Assembly (NCBI RefSeq): GCF_036250735.1 | Contig: NZ_CP109430.1 | Coordinates: 2,542,001-2,606,000 of the forward strand | From: Streptosporangium sp. NBC_01495 | GTDB lineage: Bacteria; Actinomycetota; Actinomycetes; Streptosporangiales; Streptosporangiaceae | DNA: 64,000 nucleotides | Reading direction: 5' to 3' | Part shown: one piece after another, positions 26,708 to 36,675 of the stretch | Layout: the number at the start of each line of letters is the position of its first letter | Numbering within the stretch: the first letter of the stretch is position 1 | Notes under the pieces: model-generated | Seen by the model: the letters and a program-made list of their open reading frames with translations, nothing else | What the model was told of the DNA's origin: nothing | Databases searched by the model: none | Translations under genes and position numbers: made by a program

Positions 26708-26734
26708 TCTCGATGCCTCAAAGATATATCGAGA
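26708..26734. promoter_or_regulatory. Inverted repeat over the padR promoter, candidate PadR operator
   Basis: TCTCGAT (26708-26714) and ATCGAGA (26728-26734) are seven-base perfect arms with a 13-base spacer. On the minus strand the dyad contains TCGATATATC, resembling actinobacterial PadR boxes, and lies 37-63 bp upstream of the padR start. Confidence 0.6.
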
Positions 26735-27065
26735 ACATTCTGACGGCAACCTCATGTCACGAAATAAGGGTTCTGAGTGATCTGGGGCGTATCTGATCAT
26801 TAGAGGTTTTTGGGAGCGCGCTTCCCAGTACGCGCCGGATCTGCACGCCGTTGAGCTGGGACTTTTCCGTGGACGGGTCGGAGTGGCCGGGGCGGTCGGG
26901 TCCGGCGCGGGGTCTCGGAGGACTCGCTTTGCCGCCCCCTGGATCCTTTTTGTCGCCCGTTACTCAGAGTGGGAAGTCGTTACCCTACGTAGAAGTGAGG
27001 CAGATCACGTAATTCTTGCCGGATTCTGGAACAAGTGCTGAGACCTGCACGTTACAAAGGACGTA

Positions 27066-27135
27066 GACGGGATTCGTTCCGCGCCGGAAGGGCTGGGGGG
27101 TGCTTTCGGCGCGGAACGGTCCCGTCTGTTGTTTT
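27066..27135 (+). terminator. Very long hairpin with T-rich tail; end of a possible small RNA
   Basis: The arms at 27066-27090 and 27103-27126 (GACGGGA..CGTTCCGCGCC pairing with GGCGCGGAACG..TCCCGTC) give roughly 22 pairs with a single bulge and a G-rich 12-base loop. TGTTGTTTT follows at 27127-27135. This is one of the few hairpins here with a proper U-tract. No protein gene precedes it on the plus strand. Confidence 0.6.
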
Positions 27136-27536
27136 CGCACGTCCCCGCTTGATCGCGACCCTCCCGGGTGCGCGTCCGGGCCTGCCGGTGAAGACGCCCC
27201 GGAGGGCTCCCCACGCGAGACCCGCCCCATGGGGGCGATCACTCCGCCGCGACGCTCTCCGGCCGACGTGCCAGGCACCATTCGCCCGTTCCATCCGTTC
27301 CGCATTCGTAGGAAGATGCGGATGGCAGTCACCTTTTCGTGAAGGGACGGGGAGATCGAAGCGGACCGTCGTCGCCCTCGGGCGACCCTGGAATCGGCCG
27401 GAAACGATCAGCGCTCGCGCGCCTGGGTCATCCCGCCCCCGCGACACGCCGATGGCGTGAAATGGCACGGTCCTCCATCAGGGGGAGGCTTTGACGTACA
27501 GTCTCCCGAGGTGATCTTGATGGGGGTGTTTGACCG

Positions 27537-28265
27537 ATGATGGGGCATACGCATGCGCTGACGGGTGCGATCGCCTGGCTGGGGGTGGCTCCCGCGCTGG
27601 CCGCGCTGCCCCTGCTGACCGAGACGTCCAGGTTCATCGAGACCGGCGTCATGGTCAACGCGCTCAATCCGGCCGAGTTCGTCGCCGGGGCCATCATCTG
27701 CGCCGGTGCCGCGATGCTGCCGGACCTCGACCATCCGAGCGCGACGATCGCGCAGACGTTCGGGCCGGTCACCTGGGGGCTGAGCAAGGCGGTCTCGTGG
27801 CTCGCCGGAGGACACCGTAACGCCACCCACTCGCTGGTGTTCGCGATCGCGATGGGCTTCGGCGCGCACTACCTGGCCAACACCTATCCGATCGGCCGCG
27901 ACATCCTGGTGGTCCTGCTCATCGGCCTGGCGCTGCGGTCGATCGGCATCGGCATCCCGGGCAAGAAGTTCGCCTCGGCGATGCTCAACGTCGGCATGAC
28001 GGCCGGGCTGTTCGTGGTGTTCCGCAGCGACAACGTGGAATACGCCTGGCTGGGGCTGGCGGTCGCGATCGGGTGCCTGACCCACGTTCTGGGGGACTGC
28101 TGCACCGAGAAGGGCTGCCCGGTGCTGTGGCCGATGCGGCAGAAGTGGCTGTTGCCGTGGAAGATCGGCATCAAGACGGGCCGCGCCTTCGAGCAGAAGT
28201 TTCTCGCCCCGGTACTTTCCGTCGTCGTTCTCGGGCTGCTGTACCTCCGTCTCGCTCCACAGTGA
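27537..28265 (+). CDS. YdjM/DUF457-like membrane-bound metal-dependent hydrolase family protein
   Basis: 242 residues with about six membrane segments. Conserved polar motifs lie at the membrane surface: MMGHTHALTG at the start, MLPDLDHPSATIAQ near residue 62, GGHRNATHS near 97, and THVLGDCCTEKGCPVLWP near 182. These His/Asp clusters define the LexA-regulated YdjM family (DUF457), annotated as metal-dependent hydrolases without proven substrate. Two adjacent ATG codons (27537 and 27540) are both possible starts. Confidence 0.88.
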   Translation: MMGHTHALTGAIAWLGVAPALAALPLLTETSRFIETGVMVNALNPAEFVAGAIICAGAAMLPDLDHPSATIAQTFGPVTWGLSKAVSWLAGGHRNATHSLVFAIAMGFGAHYLANTYPIGRDILVVLLIGLALRSIGIGIPGKKFASAMLNVGMTAGLFVVFRSDNVEYAWLGLAVAIGCLTHVLGDCCTEKGCPVLWPMRQKWLLPWKIGIKTGRAFEQKFLAPVLSVVVLGLLYLRLAPQ

Positions 28266-28282
28266 TCATACTGGTGAGTAAT

Positions 28283-28322
28283 TTGATGTCGAGATACCCG
28301 GAGGGATATCTTGATGTCGAGA
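28283..28322. repeat. Direct repeat TTGATGTCGAGA, two copies
   Basis: TTGATGTCGAGA occurs at 28283-28294 and 28311-28322 (28 bp apart) in the promoter region of the aconitase gene. It may be a pair of activator or repressor half-sites. Confidence 0.6.
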
Positions 28323-28352
28323 CATTCGCCGCAGCCTGTGGGTGACCTGGAA

Positions 28353-28368
28353 GTTAGGCAGACCTAAC
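28353..28368. promoter_or_regulatory. GTTAGGCAGACCTAAC dyad, candidate iron-box (DtxR/IdeR-like)
   Basis: The 16-bp dyad has six-base perfect arms (GTTAGG, CCTAAC). Against the DtxR/IdeR consensus TTAGGTTAGGCTAACCTAA I count 14 of 19 matches over the best window. It lies about 88-103 bp before the aconitase start, and aconitase is an iron-sulfur enzyme often under iron control. Confidence 0.5.
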
Positions 28369-28455
28369 AGTTCGGGGTGCTCGGGCGGTGCGGCAGGATT
28401 CAATCGCGCCTTATGTGCCGGCGCGCCAGACATCAGGTGATGAGGGAGGCGAACC

Positions 28456-31227
<2,772 letters not shown>

Positions 31228-31233
31228 GCAGGG

Positions 31234-31260
31234 GGGCGAGGCCGCACGCCGGCCTCGCCC
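31234..31260 (+). terminator. First hairpin after acnA
   Basis: GGGCGAGGCCG (31234-31244), CACGC, CGGCCTCGCCC (31250-31260): eleven perfect pairs, seven bases after the stop codon. Confidence 0.7.
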
Positions 31261-31283
31261 GCTTGGGGGCACACCCCAGACGA

Positions 31284-31320
31284 GAACCGCCCGGCGGGAC
31301 ACCATCCCGCCGGGCGGTTC
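31284..31320. terminator. Second, stronger hairpin after acnA
   Basis: GAACCGCCCGGCGGG (31284-31298) and CCCGCCGGGCGGTTC (31306-31320): fifteen perfect pairs with a seven-base loop. Confidence 0.75.
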
Positions 31321-31354
31321 CGTGCTTTCCGGGGGCTTCCGCGTTGCCGGCGGG

Positions 31355-31480
31355 TTCCGTGGTCACGGGTTCACGAGGGTCCCAGAGGTTCCGAGATCAC
31401 GGGTTCACGAGGGTCCCAGAGGTCACGGGAGCCGACGGGAGTCACGGCGATCACGGGAATCACGGGGGTCCCGGGGGTTT
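31355..31480. repeat. Degenerate tandem-repeat tract
   Basis: A 27-base block beginning TCACGGGTTCACGAGGGTCC recurs at 31363-31389 and 31397-31423 (period 34). Shorter TCACGGGA-like units then run to about 31480. It is non-coding. Confidence 0.75.
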
Positions 31481-31639
31481 CCGGAGGGCGTCGCGGGGGC
31501 AAGGGGCCGCGACCGGGAGGGAGAGCGCCGTGCAGACTCGGGAAACGGGCAGGTCAGAGCCGCGATCCCCGTAACGGTGGGGGTATCGGGCGGGCAAAGG
31601 GCCGGATGGACCCGGGACGGTTAAGAGCGCGTTTCTGGA

Positions 31640-31658
31640 TTGTTACCGGCCACAACAA
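31640..31658. promoter_or_regulatory. TTGTT-N9-AACAA dyad, candidate ROK-regulator operator
   Basis: TTGTT (31640-31644) and AACAA (31654-31658) with a nine-base spacer lie about 165 bp before the sugar-binding lipoprotein gene. AAC/GTT-type dyads are typical of ROK/XylR sites, and the operon ends in a ROK gene. Confidence 0.45.
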
Positions 31659-31820
31659 ACTTTACCTCTGGAGGGTCTGGCGCTCCAGGCCAACGGCGGA
31701 ATACGTTGCCGCAAACAACATTCAACGGAACGGTGAGCCGAGACCCGGCATAGCCGTACCCGCGAATTCGGCATGCCGCACGTCCGTACCCCCCACTTTC
31801 GAAGAAAGGACCCGTGCACC

Positions 31821-32939
31821 ATGCGCAAGGGGATCCTCAGCCTTACCGCCGCCGCCGCGGCGATGACTCTCGGCCTCACCGCTTGCGGGAGCGACAACCC
31901 TGACACCGGTGCCCAGACCAGTGCGGCTCCCGCGGAGAGCACGGCGGCCGCCGCGGGCAAGGTCGGCGTCATCCTCCCGGACAGCAAGTCCTCCGCCCGC
32001 TGGGAGACCGCGGACCGCAAGTACCTGGAAGAGGCCTTCAAGGCCGCGGGTGTCGCCTACGACATCCAGAACGCCCAGGGCGACAAGACCCAGTTCCAGA
32101 CCATCGCCGACCAGATGATCACCAACGGGGCCACGGTCCTGATGATCGTCAACCTCGACAGCGGCACCGGCAAGGCCGTGCTCGACAAGGCCAAGGCGCA
32201 GGGCGTGGCCACCATCGACTACGACCGCCTCACGCTCAACGGCGGTGCCCAGTACTACGTCAGCTTCGACAACACCAAGGTCGGCACCCTGCAGGGTGAG
32301 GGCCTGGTGAAGTGCCTGACCGACAAGAAGGCCGAGAAGCCGATCGTCGCCGAGCTCAACGGCTCGCCGACCGACAACAACGCCACGCTGTTCAAGAACG
32401 GCTACGACGGCGTGCTCAAGGCCAAGTACGACTCCGGCGACTACGTCAAGGGTCCCGACCAGTCGGTCCCGGACTGGGACAACGCCCAGGCGGGCACGAT
32501 CTTCGAGCAGATGCTCACCGAGCAGCCGAAGATCGCCGGCGTCCTGGCCGCCAACGACGGTCTCGGCAACGCCGCCATCGCGGTCCTCAAGAAGAACAGC
32601 CTGAACGGCAAGGTCCCGGTCACCGGCCAGGACGCCACCGTGCAGGGCCTGCAGAACATCCTCGCCGGCGACCAGTGCATGACGGTCTACAAGGCGATCA
32701 AGAAGGAGGCCGACGCGGCCGCCGCGCTCGCCATCGGCCTGGCCAAGGGCGAGAAGCCCGCGGCGACCGGGACGGTCAAGGACACCGAGAGCGGCGCCGA
32801 CGTGCCCGCCGTCCTCCTCGACCCGCAGCCGATCTTCTTCGACAGCGTCAAGGACGTCGTCGCCGACGGCTTCGTGACCAAGGACGAGCTGTGCACCGGC
32901 GAGTTCGCCGCCAAGTGCACCGAGGCCGGAATCCAGTAA
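31821..32939 (+). CDS. Sugar ABC transporter substrate-binding lipoprotein (xylose/XylF-like)
   Basis: 372 residues from MRKGILSLTAAAAAMTLGLT with a lipobox (LTAC) near residue 22, so it is exported and lipid-anchored. The periplasmic-binding type I fold has VGVILPDSKSSARWETADRK at its start, close to XylF, with NGGAQYYVSFDNTKVG and GVLAANDGLGNAAIAVL further on. It captures a pentose or similar sugar for the transporter encoded by the next two genes. The ATG at 31821 was chosen because it begins the signal peptide and has AAGGA upstream. A hairpin follows the stop and may keep its level above that of the membrane genes. Confidence 0.93.
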   Translation: MRKGILSLTAAAAAMTLGLTACGSDNPDTGAQTSAAPAESTAAAAGKVGVILPDSKSSARWETADRKYLEEAFKAAGVAYDIQNAQGDKTQFQTIADQMITNGATVLMIVNLDSGTGKAVLDKAKAQGVATIDYDRLTLNGGAQYYVSFDNTKVGTLQGEGLVKCLTDKKAEKPIVAELNGSPTDNNATLFKNGYDGVLKAKYDSGDYVKGPDQSVPDWDNAQAGTIFEQMLTEQPKIAGVLAANDGLGNAAIAVLKKNSLNGKVPVTGQDATVQGLQNILAGDQCMTVYKAIKKEADAAAALAIGLAKGEKPAATGTVKDTESGADVPAVLLDPQPIFFDSVKDVVADGFVTKDELCTGEFAAKCTEAGIQ

Positions 32940-32945
32940 GGCGCG

Positions 32946-32984
32946 GAGGGTGCGGCCGGTCGTCCTCCGGCCGGCCGCACCCTC
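32946..32984 (+). terminator. Intercistronic hairpin within the sugar ABC operon
   Basis: GAGGGTGCGGCCGG (32946-32959) and CCGGCCGCACCCTC (32971-32984): fourteen perfect pairs, just after the binding-protein gene and 151 bp before the ATPase gene. It probably ends part of the transcription or stabilises the upstream message. Confidence 0.65.
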
Positions 32985-33134
32985 GCGCTCGATCGCGGCA
33001 CACCCCACCCTGTGACGCCGGGAGACGCGGCAGGTGAGCGTCTCCCGGTGACGGCGACAGGGCAGGACGCCGCCCGCAGGCGCCCGAGCCGCGCGAGCTT
33101 CGCCGCGCGAAATGAACACAGGGAGCACAACCCC

Positions 33135-33899
33135 ATGACCCCCGCACTGGAACTCCGCGGGATCGACAAGAGTTTCGGTCCCGTACAGGTCCTGCACGAC
33201 GTCTCCCTCTCCGCGTACGCCGGAGAGGTGACCGCGCTGGTCGGCGACAACGGCGCAGGCAAGTCCACCCTCGTCAAGTGTGTCGGCGGCATCCACCCGA
33301 TCGACTCCGGCGAGTACTTCTTCGACGGCAAGCCCGTCCAGATCAGCAGCCCGCGCGACGCGGCCGACCTGGGCATCGAGATCGTCTACCAGGACCTCGC
33401 GCTCTGCGACAACCTCGACATCGTCCAGAACATGTTTCTCGGCCGCGAGCACAAGCGCGGCCTCATCCTCGACGAGGACACGATGGAGGAGATGGCGGCC
33501 AGGACCCTGGAGAGCCTGTCGGTCAGGACCGTCAAGTCCATCCGCCAGCTCGTCGCCAGCCTGTCCGGCGGCCAGCGCCAGACGGTGGCCATCGCCAAGG
33601 CCGTGCTGTGGAACAGCAAGGTCGTCATCCTCGACGAGCCGACCGCCGCCCTCGGCGTCGCCCAGACGGCGCAGGTGCTGGAACTGGTCCGGCGCCTGGC
33701 CGACCAGGGCCTGGCCGTCGTACTCATCTCGCACAACATGAACGATGTTTTCGCGGTGTCCGACCGGATCGCCACCCTCTACCTGGGCCGGATGGCGGCC
33801 CAGGTCAAGACCTCGGACGTCACCCACGCGCAGGTCGTCGAACTGATCACCTCTGGCCGCAGCGGGGACCTCGGCCTCACCAACGGAGTCACCGTATGA
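33135..33899 (+). CDS. Sugar ABC transporter ATP-binding protein (single nucleotide-binding domain)
   Basis: 254 residues from MTPALELRGIDKSFGPVQVL. Walker A GDNGAGKST, Q-loop YQDLALCDNLD, signature LSGGQRQTV, Walker B VVILDEP and H-loop LISHNMNDV are all intact. XylG-type ATPases normally carry two such domains (about 500 residues). This one has a single domain, as in the FrcA group, so it must work as a homodimer. GGGAG precedes the ATG. Its stop overlaps the permease start (ATGA). Confidence 0.94.
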   Translation: MTPALELRGIDKSFGPVQVLHDVSLSAYAGEVTALVGDNGAGKSTLVKCVGGIHPIDSGEYFFDGKPVQISSPRDAADLGIEIVYQDLALCDNLDIVQNMFLGREHKRGLILDEDTMEEMAARTLESLSVRTVKSIRQLVASLSGGQRQTVAIAKAVLWNSKVVILDEPTAALGVAQTAQVLELVRRLADQGLAVVLISHNMNDVFAVSDRIATLYLGRMAAQVKTSDVTHAQVVELITSGRSGDLGLTNGVTV

Positions 33900-35143
33900 C
33901 CGCCACGATTTCGCCGAAGACCGTACACGAGGCACCCTCGATCAGGACCAACGTCCGAGGCTACGCCGAGAGGGTACGCGGCGGCGACATGGGTGCGCTG
34001 CCCGCGGTGTTCGGCCTCGTGGTGCTCTGCACGATCTTCGCCATCCTGCGGCCCTCCTTCCTGACCTCGGGAAACTTCGCCAACCTGTTCACCCAGGGCG
34101 CCGCGGTCACCGTGATCGCCATGGGTCTGGTCTTCGTGCTGCTCCTCGGTGAGATCGACCTGTCGGCGGGCTTCGCCAGCGGTGTCTGCGCCGCGGTGCT
34201 CGCGATCATGCTCAGCAGCCAGGGACTGCCCTGGTACGTGGCGGTGGGCGCGGCGATCCTCACCGGTGTGGTGATCGGCACCGCGATCGGCGCCGTCGTC
34301 GCGAAACTCGGCATCCCGTCGTTCGTGGTGACGCTCGCGGCCTTCCTGGCCTTCCAGGGACTGGTCCTGCTGCTCGTCAAGGGCGGCACCATCATCGCCA
34401 TCCGCGACGAGACCATCCTCTCGATCGCGAACAAGAACCTCCCGCCCACGCTGGGCTGGATCCTGCTGGCCGTGGGCGTCGCCGCCTACGCCGGGCTCCA
34501 GCTGGTGCGTTCCCGCAAGCGTGCCGCCCGGGGCCTGACCTCCGACCCGATCTCGCTGATCGCGGTCAGGGTCGGCGCCCTCGCGCTGCTCGGCGGCCTC
34601 GCCGTCTACTTCCTCAACATCGAGCGCAGCCGCAACGCCGCCGTCGTCTCCCTGGCGGGCGTGCCGCTCGTGGTGCCCATCATCGTGGTCCTGCTGCTGA
34701 TCCTGACGTTCGTGCTCCGCCGCACGGCGTACGGGCGCCACCTGTACGCGGTCGGCGGCAACGCCGAGGCCGCGCGCCGGGCCGGCATCAACGTCGACCG
34801 GATGAAGATCAGCGCCTTCGTGATCTGCTCCTCCATGGCCGCCGTCGGCGGCGTCATCGCCGCCTCGCGGGCCAGCTCCGTCGACCCCAACACCGGCGGC
34901 AGCAACGTGCTGCTCTACGCGGTCGGCGCCGCCGTCATCGGCGGCACCAGCCTGTTCGGCGGCAAGGGCCGGGTGCTGGACGCCATCCTCGGCGGTGCCG
35001 TGGTCGCGGTCATCGAGAACGGCATGGGCCTGATGGGCTACAGCTCCGGGGTGAAGTTCATGGTGACCGGTTCGGTGCTGTTGCTGGCCGCCATGGTGGA
35101 CGCGCTGTCCCGCAAGCGGGCGGCCGCCACTGGTCTAAGGTGA
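33896..35143 (+). CDS. Sugar ABC transporter permease (XylH/RbsC-like)
   Basis: 415 residues with about ten membrane segments. After a 40-residue cytoplasmic start come LPAVFGLVVLCTIFAILRPS, SGNFANLFTQGAAVTVIAMG and the family motif LLGEIDLSAG, then GGNAEAARRAGINVDRMK and VGAAVIGGTSLFGGKGRV near the end. It forms the membrane channel for the sugar bound by the upstream lipoprotein. Start and stop overlap the neighbours by four bases each, showing tight translational coupling with the ATPase before it and the ROK regulator after it. Confidence 0.95.
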   Translation: MTATISPKTVHEAPSIRTNVRGYAERVRGGDMGALPAVFGLVVLCTIFAILRPSFLTSGNFANLFTQGAAVTVIAMGLVFVLLLGEIDLSAGFASGVCAAVLAIMLSSQGLPWYVAVGAAILTGVVIGTAIGAVVAKLGIPSFVVTLAAFLAFQGLVLLLVKGGTIIAIRDETILSIANKNLPPTLGWILLAVGVAAYAGLQLVRSRKRAARGLTSDPISLIAVRVGALALLGGLAVYFLNIERSRNAAVVSLAGVPLVVPIIVVLLLILTFVLRRTAYGRHLYAVGGNAEAARRAGINVDRMKISAFVICSSMAAVGGVIAASRASSVDPNTGGSNVLLYAVGAAVIGGTSLFGGKGRVLDAILGGAVVAVIENGMGLMGYSSGVKFMVTGSVLLLAAMVDALSRKRAAATGLR

Positions 35144-36387
35144 TCAGCGACTCCGATTCACCGAAGGAACACCACGCCATGCGGGCAGGCCCCTCCCAAG
35201 AGGAGATCAGGCGTCACAACCTTGGGGCCCTGCTCCGGCACGTCCATCTGAGCGGGCCCACCTCGCGTGCGGAGCTCACCAACCGGATGGGCCTCAATCG
35301 CAGCACCATCATGGCCCTCACCGCCGATCTGACCGCCGCCGGGCTGGTCAGGGAGGAGCTCCCCAGGGAGACGGGCAGAGCCGGGCGTCCGTCCCTGGTG
35401 GTCCGCCCCGAGTCGGCGCGGGTCTACGTGTTCGCCCTCGACGTGGGTGTCGACCGGCTGGTCGCCGCCCGCGTCGGCCTGGGCGGCACCATCCTCGACC
35501 GCCGCGAGACGGTACGGCGGCGCGGGGACTTCTCGCTGGAGGAGATCGTCGGCCCGCTCGCCGCCTTCGCCCGGCAGATGCACCGCAGGACCCGGCCCGA
35601 CACGGTGTGCGTCGGGGTGGCGGCGGCCTTCTCCGGGGGAGTGGGCCGCGGCGACGGGGTCATCAGGTTCGGGCCCAACATGGTCACCGTGAACGACGTG
35701 CCGTTCGCCGACGAGATGACCCGCCGGCTGGCCTTCGGCCTGCCGGTCACCGTCGGCAACGACGCCAACCTCGCCGCCCTCGCCGAGCAGACCCGGGGTG
35801 TCGGCGTCGGCTGCCGCGATCTCGTCTACCTCCACGGCGACGTCGGCATCGGCGGGGGAGTGATCGTCAACGGCCAGCTGCTCGGCGGCCACCTGGGCTT
35901 CGGCGGCGAGGTCGGGCACATGATCGTCAACCCTGACAAGGGCCGCCTCTGCGGGTGCGGCTCGCACGGCTGCCTGGAGGCGGAGGTCGGGGAGCGCGCC
36001 CTCCTGGAGGCCGCGGGCCGCTTCGGCTCCCGGGTCGGCAGGGACGCCGTCCGCGCCGTGGTCGACGCCGCCGACCGGGGAGACGTCGTCGCGCAGGCGG
36101 CCTTGAGTCGCGTCGGCGACTGGCTCGGCCTGGGCGTCTCCAACCTCGTCAACCTGTTCAACCCCGAGATGGTCGTCTTCGGGGGCACGCTCAGGGAGAT
36201 CTACCTCGGCTCCGCCGCGCAGGTCCGCAGCCGCCTCGCCGTCGACGCCCTGCCCCCGTGCCGCGAGCAGCTGCGCCTGCGCACCTCGGCCCTCGGCGAT
36301 GACGCCACCCTCGTCGGCGCCGCCGAACTGGCCTTCTCCCAGGTCCTCGCCGACCCCCTCGAAGTCCTCGCCCGCGCGGGCTCCTGA
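35140..36387 (+). CDS. ROK family transcriptional regulator (XylR-like)
   Basis: 415 residues from GTG overlapping the permease stop (GTGA). An ATG at 35179 with GAAGGA upstream is an alternative start. The N-terminal MarR-like helix-turn-helix is at about 20-75 (RHNLGALLRHVHLSGPTSRA, LTNRMGLNRSTIMALTADL). The ROK domain follows with a DVGVD region, GNDANLAALAEQ, GDVGIGGGVIVNG, the GEVGHM motif and the zinc cluster CGCGSHGCLEAE. Being last in the operon, it most likely represses the upstream sugar transporter and is released by the sugar. No xylose isomerase or xylulokinase gene lies nearby. Confidence 0.93.
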   Translation: MISDSDSPKEHHAMRAGPSQEEIRRHNLGALLRHVHLSGPTSRAELTNRMGLNRSTIMALTADLTAAGLVREELPRETGRAGRPSLVVRPESARVYVFALDVGVDRLVAARVGLGGTILDRRETVRRRGDFSLEEIVGPLAAFARQMHRRTRPDTVCVGVAAAFSGGVGRGDGVIRFGPNMVTVNDVPFADEMTRRLAFGLPVTVGNDANLAALAEQTRGVGVGCRDLVYLHGDVGIGGGVIVNGQLLGGHLGFGGEVGHMIVNPDKGRLCGCGSHGCLEAEVGERALLEAAGRFGSRVGRDAVRAVVDAADRGDVVAQAALSRVGDWLGLGVSNLVNLFNPEMVVFGGTLREIYLGSAAQVRSRLAVDALPPCREQLRLRTSALGDDATLVGAAELAFSQVLADPLEVLARAGS

Positions 36388-36521
36388 TCCCGCGCGGCTC
36401 CCGGTCTCCGATCCCAAACCCGCGCGTGGATCTATCTTTTGACCACATCCGGCCATGTACTTTTAATCATGAAATTTAGTGATTTGCGGTGTATTGCGAC
36501 TATTTGGGGTTTTTGGTGGCT

Positions 36522-36561
36522 CAAGTAGTACTTGTGGCTTATGGGGGGAGCGGGTTACATT
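36522..36561 (+). promoter_or_regulatory. Promoter of the giant RHS gene with overlapping dyad
   Basis: TTGTGG (36532-36537) and TACATT (36556-36561) are 18 bp apart and make a reasonable housekeeping promoter in an AT-rich patch. The perfect dyad CAAGTA-G-TACTTG (36522-36534) overlaps the -35 box. The expected leader is about 110 bases, with GGAGG at 36661-36665. Confidence 0.5.
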
Positions 36562-36675
36562 CCTGACGATCATCTGTGAGCGGGCTGGGAGCTTCCTGTA
36601 AAACGTCCTCGCCTGGCGGTCTCGCGCGCCCGAACAGGGCTCCCTGATTGTCGACGGGTCGGAGGATGACGGCAC

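Larger units (their letters stand above)
26672..27536. other. 865-bp gap between padR and the YdjM-like gene
   Basis: I see no convincing protein gene: open frames here are Arg/Pro-rich and lack ribosome sites. It holds the padR operator near 26708-26734, a lower-GC stretch at about 26690-26830, a possible promoter around 26960-26990, and a very long hairpin at 27066-27126 followed by TGTTGTTTT. Together the last two look like a small-RNA unit. A TTGACG box at 27491-27496 may serve the next gene. Confidence 0.6.
31228..31820. other. 593-bp region between acnA and the sugar-binding lipoprotein
   Basis: It starts with two terminator hairpins (31234-31260, 31284-31320), then a degenerate tandem-repeat tract (about 31355-31480), then unremarkable DNA. 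From 31620 on it holds the AT-richer promoter region of the ABC operon with a dyad at 31640-31658. No protein gene is credible here. Confidence 0.7.

Noticed and set aside
27035..27460. Possible genes in the padR-YdjM gap, both strands
   Set aside because: Arg/Pro-rich frames, no ribosome sites, and one crosses the long hairpin.
31355..31480. Tandem repeats considered as a CRISPR array
   Set aside because: Units and spacing are irregular, the 'spacers' are repeat-like, and no cas genes are near.
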